DNA from: Planctomycetota bacterium
GTDB taxonomy: Bacteria; Planctomycetota; Phycisphaerae; WQYP01
NCBI GenBank assembly: GCA_021805985.1
Contig: JAJZDN010000021.1
Location: 1 to 62,556, forward strand
Length of the DNA: 62,556 nucleotides
Direction of reading: 5' to 3'
Part shown: positions 9,325 through 16,733 of the stretch, in pieces
How the letters are laid out: every line of letters starts with the position of its first letter
Numbering within the stretch: the stretch's first letter is position 1
Position numbers and translations under genes: made by a program
The notes under the pieces: model-generated
Database searches by the model: none
What the model saw: only the letters and a program-made list of their open reading frames with translations
Told to the model about the DNA's origin: nothing

Positions 9325-10455
9325 ATGGCGACCGTTGAACTTAAGCAGGTTTCCAAAATCTATCCCGGCGGCGTGTGCGCTGTCAACAGCATAAACCTCA
9401 CGATAAAGGATCGGGAGTTTGTGGTGCTGGTGGGGCCATCAGGGTGTGGTAAAACTACCACGCTGCGTATGGTGGCGGGGCTGGAGGAGATTTCCGATGG
9501 AACGCTTAGTATTGACGGTCGCGTGGTGAATAATGTCGCCCCCAAGGATCGCGATATTGCCATGGTTTTTCAGAATTATGCGCTGTATCCGCACATGAGC
9601 GTTTATAAAAATATGGCATTTTCCCTGCAACTGCGGCGGCGCGAACTGGGGTTGACCAAACAGCTTATCGACCAGCGTGTGCGTGAAGCAGCGGCCATTC
9701 TCGGTCTGACGGATTATCTGCAGCGCAAGCCCAAAGCCCTGTCCGGCGGACAGCGGCAACGCGTAGCGGTTGGGCGGGCGATTGTGCGCGATCCGAAAGC
9801 GTTTCTCTTTGATGAGCCGCTATCAAATCTTGATGCCAAACTGCGTGTGGAAACACGCTCGGAAATTAAAAAACTCCACTTGCGGTTACAAACCACCACC
9901 ATTTATGTAACACACGATCAGGAAGAGGCCATGACGCTGGGTGATCGTATTGTGGTCATGAAAGACGGACTGATTCAGCAGTGCGCTCCGCCGCTGGAGG
10001 TCTATGAACATCCGGTGAACCGGTTTGTTGCCTCATTTGTCGGTACGCCGCCGATGAACTTTTTTACCGGCACGCTGCAAAACGGTCGTGAGTTTATATT
10101 CGGCGATCAGCGTTTGACACTGCCGGAAAAATTGACAGCAAATCTTGGTCAAAGTGCCGCTGCTCCGCTGGTCCTGGGCGTGCGGCCGGAGTCGATGTCT
10201 CTTTGTAATGAGGGGCGGTTTTCCGGGGAGAATAATTGCATCCGCGGAACCGTCAGTGTCATTGAACCGCTGGGAGATAAGGTGGATGTTTACTTCACTT
10301 TAGCCAATCAGCCGCAGATGGTCTGCCGGACCGATGCGCATCATCTCGCGGGAATCCGTCCGCAATCTCCTGGTAGTTTTTTTGTGGCCCTGGATAAATG
10401 TCATCTTTTCGAAGCCGACGCAGTCGGGCGTAACGTATCCCTGGCAGGTGGTTGA
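9325..10455 (+). CDS. Sugar ABC transporter ATP-binding protein (MalK/UgpC/MsmX type)
   Basis: A 376-residue ATPase with Walker A 'GPSGCGKTT' (about 37), a Q-loop 'MVFQNYALYPHMSV', the signature 'LSGGQRQRVAVGRA', Walker B 'AFLFDEPLSNLD' and an H-loop 'YVTHDQEEA'. The C-terminal 140 residues form the TOBE/OB-fold extension found in carbohydrate importers ('VLGVRPE', 'VIEPLGDKVDVYF'). It would energise uptake of a sugar or oligosaccharide across the inner membrane. The start at 9325 is chosen because GGAGGA lies upstream and the family N-terminus begins there. No permease or binding protein is adjacent, so it may serve several transporters, as MsmX does in Bacillus. The final residues run beyond the usual family end but without added motifs. 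Confidence 0.92.
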   Translation: MATVELKQVSKIYPGGVCAVNSINLTIKDREFVVLVGPSGCGKTTTLRMVAGLEEISDGTLSIDGRVVNNVAPKDRDIAMVFQNYALYPHMSVYKNMAFSLQLRRRELGLTKQLIDQRVREAAAILGLTDYLQRKPKALSGGQRQRVAVGRAIVRDPKAFLFDEPLSNLDAKLRVETRSEIKKLHLRLQTTTIYVTHDQEEAMTLGDRIVVMKDGLIQQCAPPLEVYEHPVNRFVASFVGTPPMNFFTGTLQNGREFIFGDQRLTLPEKLTANLGQSAAAPLVLGVRPESMSLCNEGRFSGENNCIRGTVSVIEPLGDKVDVYFTLANQPQMVCRTDAHHLAGIRPQSPGSFFVALDKCHLFEADAVGRNVSLAGG

Positions 10456-10547
10456 AGGCCCTGTCTCAGATAAGTTTTCAATAGATTCCACCGCGTGCAG
10501 CCTACTGCGGCCTGCTATCCGCGTCGGCAATCAGGCGCTGGAGTTTT

Positions 10548-10691
10548 TCAAAGGTCCACATCCTGCGTGAAACGGGGCATGCCCCAGCGTTGAACCGCCA
10601 CGCCACCGATGAAGCAGAATTGCCATGCGTGGTTGCGGCAGAATGCCTCAACTTCCGCAGCGGCCAGGATGACGTCGTCCAAGCCGCTCAT
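10548..10691 (-). pseudogene. Truncated AbiEii-like nucleotidyltransferase
   Basis: A 47-residue fragment holding the N-terminus of a nucleotidyltransferase: a glycine motif 'FIGGVAVQRWG' and the acidic pair in 'FTQDVDL', immediately followed by a stop. Family members are about 200 residues, so most of the protein is gone. In the next frame the sequence continues with 'FEKLQRLIADAD', which reads like a C-terminal tail; an internal deletion with loss of frame would explain both. Its ATG overlaps the stop of the small upstream gene (ATGA), as in an intact two-gene module. It is a second nucleotidyltransferase toxin-type locus in the window. Confidence 0.6.
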
Positions 10692-10912
10692 GGTTGCTTT
10701 CTCCGACGATGAAACAGGGCCTGCTGTTCTACGAGTCCGGACCAGTCCGGACGTTCGCGCCATGGCGTTCCCGGTACTTTCAATGTCTGAATTTGCCGCC
10801 ATACATCTGCATCGGTTAAAGCCCGCAGTTCCTGATCGCGAATGATTTCCAGCATTCTGGAAGTTTCACGATACTTTTTTTGCCACTGCGCTTTATCAAA
10901 AGTTCCATCCAT
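10688..10912 (-). CDS. Small conserved protein paired with the nucleotidyltransferase
   Basis: A 74-residue basic protein with no signal or membrane segment. The pattern 'RMLEIIRDQELRAL' followed by 'VWRQIQTLKVP' and a C-terminal 'GLVEQQALFHRRRK' resembles small proteins commonly found directly upstream of nucleotidyltransferase genes. The overlap with the truncated toxin gene supports the pairing. It may be the antitoxin-like member, but that is inference. Since its partner is broken it may be a relic. A longer in-frame extension upstream (to 11191) is rejected because it crosses a dispersed repeat. Confidence 0.5.
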   Translation of the reverse strand: MDGTFDKAQWQKKYRETSRMLEIIRDQELRALTDADVWRQIQTLKVPGTPWRERPDWSGLVEQQALFHRRRKQP

Positions 10913-10964
10913 GTTGGAATTATATATCAAGATCCCCGAGATGTCGTTGGGGCCAACGCCTGCA

Positions 10965-11055
10965 GGGGCGTGGCAACATTTCCGGGCCACACGGCCGTGT
11001 GGGCAAACTTCACAAAGCCGCCGGCTTTGCCGGTGGTGGAACGCACCATAAAAGC
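10965..11055. repeat. Two short dispersed palindromic repeats
   Basis: Bases 10970-11000 contain the palindrome CACACGGCCGTGTG flanked by ATTTCCGGGC and GGC; a copy in the opposite orientation lies at 49990-50036. Bases 11011-11055 contain CCGCCGGC-TTT-GCCGGTGG and share about 45 bases with 16539-16583. Both look like stable hairpins. The rest of the spacer to rhaB (11056-11320) shows no gene I can support; a GGAGA nine bases before the kinase ATG is its ribosome binding site. Confidence 0.6.
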
Positions 11056-11338
11056 ATCCAGACTCGCCGGGACCAAACGGCGTGATTTGCCCCTGATTTG
11101 GCGTTATTTCGGCCCTGCCCGGAAAAATTGCCACGCCCGCCTGCAGCCGGCATCCGATAGCCTCCATGAAACCTGATTTACCATCCCTCACATATCCTCC
11201 GGCTCTACGTCGGTTAAAAACTTCAATGTTCTGGGAACCGGGAAACCAGGAAAATGCGACTTCTGACTCGCCCGATTCAGTGCTTCACGTTATTATGCCG
11301 AGCCGAGAAAACACGCGGTCATTCGGAGACGAATAGTT

Positions 11339-12790
11339 ATGCAGGATCAGCAGTATATTGCAGTGGACCTGGGAGCTGAGTCAGGCCGCGTGATGCTCGC
11401 AACAGTCAGCAAGGCAGGCATTGCCCTGACGGAAATGCACCGCTTTCCCAATGGACCGGTGCGGGTAGGAAATGTTCTTCACTGGGATATTCTTCGGTTG
11501 TGGGGGGAAATTCAAACAGGTATAGGCAGAGCCGTTGCCGAGGCAGCTTCCGCGGGGAAAACAATTGCCGGCATCGGTGTAGACACGTGGGGCGTGGATT
11601 TTGGCCTGCTGGATAACAATGGGGAATTGCTGGCCAATCCTATCCATTACCGCGACAGCCGCACGGAGGGTATGCCGGAAAAGTTTTTCTCCCGGATGGC
11701 GTGGGAACGCGCGTATGCCATCAGCGGTATACAAACCATGAACCTCAACACGTTATTTCAACTTTGTGCTCTGGCGGAGAATCGTCCCGACCATTTGGAT
11801 CGGGCGCGGCATTTATTATATATTCCGGATCTGCTGGTGTACTGGCTTTGCGGGCGCATTGCCAATGAATATACCATCGCCAGCACTTCTCAAATGCTCG
11901 ACGCCCAAAGGCGTGAATATTCCAGGGAGATTCTGGCGTGCATACCCGTTCATCCGCCCATCTTGCCGGACCTGGTGATGCCTGGCACTTTACTGGGGCA
12001 TGTAGCTGGTTCAGCGGCCGAGGCGACGCAGGCGCATGGCATACCGGTTTTGGCGGTGGGATCCCATGACACTGCAAGCGCGGTGGCGGCGGTGCCGGCT
12101 GGTACGGAAAACTGGCTGTTTTTATCCAGCGGTACGTGGAGTCTGCTGGGGGCGGAAATAGACCAACCGATTTTAACCCCGGATGCCATGAATTTTAATC
12201 TTACCAATGAAGGGGGCGTGGGAGGGAAAATCCGCCTGCTGAAAAATATCGCCGGCCTCTGGCTTTTGCAGGAATGCCGCCGGGCCTGGGCGCGTGACGG
12301 CAAAGATTTTGATTACCGCACGCTGGTGCAATTAGCCCGCGAGGTGCCGTCGCGCGGCGCGCACCTGGACCTTGATGATCCGCACATGCTCGCCCCCGGA
12401 GATATGCCGCTGAAAATTATGGCGCAGTGCCGTCGAATGGGGATTAAAGTTCCCGAAACGCCGGGAGAATTTACCCGGGTAATTCTTGAATCGCTGGCCG
12501 CTACGTATGCACGCGTCCGGGATACGATTGAAAAAGTAACGGGGAAAACTTACACCCACTTGCATATTGTCGGCGGCGGCTCGCAAAATGAATTGCTGAA
12601 TCAACTGGCCGCCGACGCCACCGGCCTGCATGTTCTCGCCGGGCCGGTGGAAGCCACTGCACTGGGCAATGTCATGGTTCAGGCCATGGCTTGCGGCCAA
12701 CTGGACTCTTTAGCCGCGGGCCGGGAGCTGGTTGCCAAATCTTCCCAACTGCGTGAATTTATCCCGCATGAAAAAAGAAATAAATCATAG
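11339..12790 (+). CDS. rhaB: Rhamnulokinase-like FGGY carbohydrate kinase
   Basis: A 483-residue FGGY-family kinase that phosphorylates a ketose such as L-rhamnulose or L-fuculose. The N-terminal ATPase fold starts with 'YIAVDLGAESGRVML'; 'GVDTWGVDFGLLD' and 'HYRDSRTEGM' are typical of rhamnulokinases; 'SHDTASAVAAVP' and 'SSGTWSLLG' form the central sugar and phosphate region; 'HIVGGGSQNELLNQLAADATG' carries the C-terminal adenosine-binding block. GGAGA nine bases upstream supports the ATG. The next gene, 20 bases on, is a FucU-type mutarotase and a fucosidase lies upstream, so L-fuculose is a plausible substrate; kinases of this subgroup are known to act on either sugar. The aldolase and isomerase are not in the window. 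Confidence 0.85.
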   Translation: MQDQQYIAVDLGAESGRVMLATVSKAGIALTEMHRFPNGPVRVGNVLHWDILRLWGEIQTGIGRAVAEAASAGKTIAGIGVDTWGVDFGLLDNNGELLANPIHYRDSRTEGMPEKFFSRMAWERAYAISGIQTMNLNTLFQLCALAENRPDHLDRARHLLYIPDLLVYWLCGRIANEYTIASTSQMLDAQRREYSREILACIPVHPPILPDLVMPGTLLGHVAGSAAEATQAHGIPVLAVGSHDTASAVAAVPAGTENWLFLSSGTWSLLGAEIDQPILTPDAMNFNLTNEGGVGGKIRLLKNIAGLWLLQECRRAWARDGKDFDYRTLVQLAREVPSRGAHLDLDDPHMLAPGDMPLKIMAQCRRMGIKVPETPGEFTRVILESLAATYARVRDTIEKVTGKTYTHLHIVGGGSQNELLNQLAADATGLHVLAGPVEATALGNVMVQAMACGQLDSLAAGRELVAKSSQLREFIPHEKRNKS

Positions 12791-12810
12791 ATTTTCCAGG
12801 GAGTAGTTCT

Positions 12811-13254
12811 ATGCTTAAAACACCTCTGTTGCACCCGCAGATTCTTTCGGCCCTGGGTCGGGGCGGCCATAGCAGCAAAGTGCTGATCGCCGATGGGAAT
12901 TATCCTGCCTGGACGCGTCGCGGCCCCCATGCGGAAGTGGTGAATTTGAATTTGGCCGCTGATTTGCTCAAAGCGACGGACGTACTGAACCTGATTTTGC
13001 AAAGCATTCCCGTGGAGGCCGCCGTGGTCATGGCTCCCAACAAAACCGGGCCGTATAAACTGACCCAGGATCCGCCCATATTTGTGGAATATCAGATGCT
13101 TTTAGATACATGGGCGGCAGGCAATAAGCTGAAAAAAGTTGAACGCTTCGCCTTTTATGATGCCGCCTCCACGCCGGATGTATGTCTGGCCATTGCCACG
13201 GGCGAAAGCCGGATCTATGCCAATATTCTTTTGACCATCGGTGTGGTGCGCTAG
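12811..13254 (+). CDS. fucU: L-fucose mutarotase (RbsD/FucU family)
   Basis: A 147-residue RbsD/FucU family protein. These enzymes interconvert the alpha and beta anomers of free sugars so that isomerases receive the right form. The family signature 'ALGRGGHSSKVLIADGNYP' contains the catalytic H20 and D28. The length matches FucU (about 140) rather than RbsD, and the C-terminal 'ATGESRIYANILLTIGVV' matches the FucU ending with its conserved Tyr. AGGGAG nine bases before the ATG is a good ribosome binding site. It lies close behind the kinase, so the two are probably co-transcribed. Confidence 0.85.
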   Translation: MLKTPLLHPQILSALGRGGHSSKVLIADGNYPAWTRRGPHAEVVNLNLAADLLKATDVLNLILQSIPVEAAVVMAPNKTGPYKLTQDPPIFVEYQMLLDTWAAGNKLKKVERFAFYDAASTPDVCLAIATGESRIYANILLTIGVVR

Positions 13255-13373
13255 ACTGGCTTCACCGATGCGTTGTCGGGCGGCTGAATGCGACGGTCAG
13301 AGAATTTTAGATGGTTGCGGGGGCGGAACGTTACGGCTGACGGTTGTTTTTTTTGGGGGCGCAAAAGGATTTT

Positions 13374-13883
13374 ATGAATATTGTTCTTATCGGTTATCGG
13401 GGCGTGGGGAAATCCACTATCGGCAAACAACTGGCAAACCGCATGGGTATGAATTTTGTGGATACCGATGAGCTGATTATGCAACGGGCCGGTAAAACAA
13501 TACGTGAAATATTCCAGCAGGGCGGCGAGGCATTATTTCGTGATCTGGAGTCGGCAGTCGTTGATGATTTGGCTGAAGCGGATAATACCGTCGTAGCGGC
13601 GGGTGGGGGCGCGGTGCTGCGAAAATCCAACGTCGAAAAACTGCAGGCCAACGGGCGAATTGTCTGGCTGCAAGCGCCGGCGGAAGTGTTGTGGGAACGC
13701 ATTGGTGCCGATACGCTCACCGCCGCCAATCGGCCTGATCTTACCAGTGGCGGTGGCTTGGAGGAAATTTTGCGACTGTTGCAGATACGCGCACCGCTTT
13801 ACGCCGCCGCCGCGGACATCGCATTGGATGTTGCCAATATGCACCCGGATCAGATTGTGCGGTATCTGGCGGAAATGGCTTAA
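13374..13883 (+). CDS. aroK: Shikimate kinase
   Basis: A 169-residue shikimate kinase, catalysing ATP-dependent formation of shikimate 3-phosphate in aromatic amino acid synthesis. Walker A 'GYRGVGKST' is at residues 7-15, 'DTDELI' carries the substrate-binding Asp pair, 'GEALFRDLES' supplies the shikimate-binding Arg, and 'VAAGGGAVL' is the conserved Gly-rich strand. The LID region appears as 'TAANRPDL'. The start at 13374 is preferred over 13344 because the conserved N-terminus begins there and AAAGGA lies a few bases upstream. It follows the sugar genes but its job is unrelated to them. Confidence 0.93.
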   Translation: MNIVLIGYRGVGKSTIGKQLANRMGMNFVDTDELIMQRAGKTIREIFQQGGEALFRDLESAVVDDLAEADNTVVAAGGGAVLRKSNVEKLQANGRIVWLQAPAEVLWERIGADTLTAANRPDLTSGGGLEEILRLLQIRAPLYAAAADIALDVANMHPDQIVRYLAEMA

Positions 13884-13900
13884 AGCCGGGGCCGTGGGGC

Positions 13901-15037
13901 TTAATCGGTCTCAATTTGAAAGCCTTGCGTGGCGGATTGAATATAGCGGCTTGGCGACACAGCCCCGTTCGCAGCGGCGGCAGGCGGCAGGTCATGGCTG
14001 TTTTGGGCCTCGGTGTCCGGCGTTGCCGTGCGGCGTTTATGGGGTTTGCCCGACGCGGCTTTGCCAGGCTTGGCCCCGGCACCCGATGCGGAGTTATCTT
14101 CTGCGGGACTGCGTCGGGGTGTAGGGGTGATTTTCCAGATCGCCGGATACAGGCTGGTAATATGTTCGCGTGCGACAATACGCTTGGCATGACGCGGATT
14201 CAACGGGCAAAGCTGCACATGGCCGGGATCAGACGCCGGATTTCCCTGGGCATCGACGAAATAAATGCGTTTGAAGGTTGTGGCGAAATTATCCTGCTCA
14301 TCAAGACGAACCAGGCAGTCATCCCCATCCGATGGAGTATCAACGCTCGACAGCACAATAATATCCCCCGGCAAATACTGCGGTGACATGGAGTCTCCCT
14401 CTATACGCAACGCAAACATGCCGGCGTAAGGAGCTGCGCCTTGCGGCGTTTGCTCCGCCGAGGCATCAGGCGGCGGGACGGGAAGATACTCATCCGCAAC
14501 GCCCACCGGATAATCCAAATCCGTAAATTCCGCCGGTGTTCCCGCGGCCACACGATTAATTAAGGGTACCTGAATTAAAGCTGGAAATCGGAATTCTGAA
14601 TGGGTGGGGATAGATGGTTTTGCAGCACCGGAATTCTCATTCCCCGGCGCTGATCCGCTGCGGCGCAGCCATTCATCAAGATCAACCGCGCCGCTGCTAT
14701 TGCGTGGCAACGTGGAACTTGTGCCTTCCGGCATGAGTTGCCGGATGCTTTCAGGCGTGCGCAACCAATCTGCCTGCCGGATCAATTCACCGGTGGCAAT
14801 AGCCAGGGCTTTCTCAATAAGTGCCAATTTGTCACTTGAGGGCGGCCCTACGAGCCGGGCGGTTTCAATATTGGATAAATAAGGCTTGCTGATCTGCGTG
14901 GCAGCGGCGAGATCGTCCAGCGTCATGTTCATTTTCTTGCGTTGCAGCCGAATCCGTCGCCCCAGCTCGGCCAGCGTTGCAATCGGAATTGTTGTATCCG
15001 AGGTCTCATTTTTAACATCAGAAATAGGCAATTTCAT
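13901..15037 (-). CDS. XRE-family repressor with S24 (LexA/CI-like) autopeptidase domain
   Basis: A 378-residue regulator. An XRE helix-turn-helix lies near residues 20-80 ('LGRRIRLQRKKMNMTLDDLA', 'ISKPYLSNIE'). A linker leads to an S24 peptidase fold with an Ala-Gly pair in 'VAAGTP' (165-166) as possible cleavage site, the nucleophile S216 in 'EGDSMSP' and K256 in 'TFKRIY'. The Ser-Lys spacing of 40 is close to LexA's 37. Such proteins often respond to DNA damage by self-cleavage, which would make this a stress-controlled repressor. The last 70 residues are a basic, Ala/Pro-rich tail with no recognised fold. The start at 15037 has AAAGGGA upstream; a longer frame to 15136 runs through the promoter. 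Confidence 0.82.
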   Translation of the reverse strand: MKLPISDVKNETSDTTIPIATLAELGRRIRLQRKKMNMTLDDLAAATQISKPYLSNIETARLVGPPSSDKLALIEKALAIATGELIRQADWLRTPESIRQLMPEGTSSTLPRNSSGAVDLDEWLRRSGSAPGNENSGAAKPSIPTHSEFRFPALIQVPLINRVAAGTPAEFTDLDYPVGVADEYLPVPPPDASAEQTPQGAAPYAGMFALRIEGDSMSPQYLPGDIIVLSSVDTPSDGDDCLVRLDEQDNFATTFKRIYFVDAQGNPASDPGHVQLCPLNPRHAKRIVAREHITSLYPAIWKITPTPRRSPAEDNSASGAGAKPGKAASGKPHKRRTATPDTEAQNSHDLPPAAAANGAVSPSRYIQSATQGFQIETD

Positions 15038-15060
15038 AGTGCTAAATCCCTTTAATATGG

Positions 15061-15102
15061 TTGTTAAGCAACAAACATACAAGATAAGTGAGAAAATTGC
15101 AA
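15061..15102 (-). promoter_or_regulatory. Promoter and candidate operator of the XRE/S24 gene
   Basis: On the reverse strand TTGCAA (15102-15097) and TATGTT (15079-15074) are 17 bases apart. Just downstream, covering the expected start point, is the inverted repeat TTGTT-AAGC-AACAA (15061-15074). Its place suggests an operator for autorepression. The same 130-base spacer must also hold the hemL promoter on the other strand. Confidence 0.5.
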
Positions 15103-15165
15103 ATGCCATTGCTCGGGCGCTTCCTCCAACCTGCAATTCTCTTTGCCGCGTGTTACACTCTTTCT

Positions 15166-16488
15166 ATGAAGAAAAAAACGCCGCCCGTGAGTCGTTATGC
15201 CAAATCCGAGGCCCTTTTTGCAAAAGCGCGTGATCTGATGCCCGGAGGTGTCTCGTCGCCTGTGCGATCATTTAAAAGCGTGGGACGCGATGCACTGTTT
15301 ATTCAATCCGGGGAAGGCCCAGCAATTATTGACGTGGATGGCAATTCGTACATTGATTACGTCATGAGCTACGGCCCTTTGATTCTGGGGCATTCCCATC
15401 CGGCGGTTCAGGCGGCAGTTGCCAAACAGATCAGCCACGGCAGTAGCTTTGGCTGTTGCAGCGCATCGGAAATTGAACTCGCAGCCATGATCAGACAGGC
15501 CATGCCGGCGGTTGAAATGATTCGCTTTGTCAATAGTGGTACGGAAGCGGTCATGAGCGCCTTGCGACTGGCGCGGGGATTCACCGGGCGGTCACTGATT
15601 GTCAAAATGGCCGGTGGATATCATGGGCACGTTGATTCTCTGCTGGTTCAGGCCGGCAGCGGCGCTACCACGCATGGTCACCCCAGTAGCCCAGGCATTC
15701 CGGAAAGCGTCACCGCCAATACGCTGGTCATCGCTTTTAATGACCTGCCGGCGGCTCAGGAAGTTTTCACAAAATTCGGCCCGCAGATCGCGGCGGTTAT
15801 TACCGAACCGATCATGGGTAATATTGGTGTGGTCACGCCGCAGGCCGGTTATCTGGAAGCGTTACGGAAACTGTGCGAGGCGGCGGGGGCGCTTCTGATT
15901 TTTGATGAAGTCATGACCGGTTTTCGCGTGCATCCCTCGGGCGCTCAGGGGCTGTTGGGGGTGACGCCGGATTTAACCTGTCTGGGAAAAATCATCGGCG
16001 GCGGCCTGCCGGTGGGGGCGTATGGCGGCCGGCGGGATATTATGAATCTGGTATCCCCGGCCGGACCGGTGTATCAGGCCGGAACCCTTTCGGGCAATCC
16101 ATTGGCCATGCAGGCGGGAATCACCACGTTGCGGCTTCTCCAAGAGACCGACATATATCAACGTCTTGAAGTTTCAGGCAAGCTGCTGGAAGACGGCCTG
16201 CAGCAAAGCGCTCAAGCAACCTCGTGTCCAGTGTCCGTGCAACGCTGCGGTAGCATGATCACCCCGTTTTTTTCACCCGGCGGTACCGCAGTAAAAAATT
16301 ACGCCGACGCTCTGACGTGTGATCAGGCCGCATTTGCAAAATTCTTCCAAGTGCTTCTGGATGGCGGGGTATTGATCCCGCCATCCCAATTTGAAGCCTG
16401 GTTCATCAGCGCCGCCCACACTGAAAAAGACATCAAAAAAACGATTACCCTTGCGGAACAAGCCATGCGCGCGGCCATGCGCACATAG
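15166..16488 (+). CDS. hemL: Glutamate-1-semialdehyde 2,1-aminomutase
   Basis: A 440-residue class III PLP aminotransferase-fold enzyme converting glutamate-1-semialdehyde to 5-aminolevulinate in the C5 route to haem. The N-terminus 'LFAKARDLMPGGVSSPVRSF' and 'GPLILGHSHPAV' are diagnostic. 'FVNSGTEAVMSALRLARGFTG' binds PLP phosphate, 'FDEVMTGFRV' has the Asp that contacts the pyridine nitrogen, and K275 in 'CLGKIIGGGLPVGAYGG' forms the Schiff base. The ATG at 15166 is chosen over 15088 because the family N-terminus begins there. It is divergent from the XRE/S24 repressor; control by that repressor is possible but not shown. Confidence 0.95.
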   Translation: MKKKTPPVSRYAKSEALFAKARDLMPGGVSSPVRSFKSVGRDALFIQSGEGPAIIDVDGNSYIDYVMSYGPLILGHSHPAVQAAVAKQISHGSSFGCCSASEIELAAMIRQAMPAVEMIRFVNSGTEAVMSALRLARGFTGRSLIVKMAGGYHGHVDSLLVQAGSGATTHGHPSSPGIPESVTANTLVIAFNDLPAAQEVFTKFGPQIAAVITEPIMGNIGVVTPQAGYLEALRKLCEAAGALLIFDEVMTGFRVHPSGAQGLLGVTPDLTCLGKIIGGGLPVGAYGGRRDIMNLVSPAGPVYQAGTLSGNPLAMQAGITTLRLLQETDIYQRLEVSGKLLEDGLQQSAQATSCPVSVQRCGSMITPFFSPGGTAVKNYADALTCDQAAFAKFFQVLLDGGVLIPPSQFEAWFISAAHTEKDIKKTITLAEQAMRAAMRT

Positions 16489-16538
16489 CCTCGAAGCATG
16501 ACCGCGTCCCTCCGTCTCCCTGAAGTGCGTAATAACAC

Positions 16539-16583
16539 CACAAAGCCGCCGGCTCTGCCGGCGGTAGGGCCACCGTAAAAGCA
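16539..16583. repeat. Dispersed hairpin repeat (copy 2)
   Basis: CCGCCGGC-TCT-GCCGGCGG (16546-16564) forms a perfect 8-base stem. It shares about 45 bases, including CACAAAG before and GTAAAAGCA after, with 11011-11055. It sits 50 bases after hemL and could act as a transcript-end hairpin, but no T-run follows. Confidence 0.6.
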
Positions 16584-16667
16584 CACGCTTGCCCATGCAG
16601 AATTCGATCCCGTCCCATGCCATGACCGCCAGCTGCCTCAAAAAAGTTGCAGGACCGGCATATTTTG

Positions 16668-16696
16668 TTGCATCGGCGATTGCTCAATGCTATAAG
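16668..16696 (+). promoter_or_regulatory. Predicted promoter of the secretion/pilus-like operon
   Basis: TTGCAT (16668-16673) and TATAAG (16691-16696) are separated by 17 bases. The predicted start point is about 30 bases before the gspE-like ATG, leaving room for AAGG as ribosome binding site. Confidence 0.5.
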
Positions 16697-16733
16697 CATT
16701 GAATTAGTTCACTGCAAAACAAGGTTGTGTGGT

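Noticed and set aside
10688-11191. A 167-residue reverse protein covering the small gene at 10912
   Set aside because: The upstream part crosses two palindromic repeats and has a non-coding composition; a good internal ATG with family-like sequence exists.
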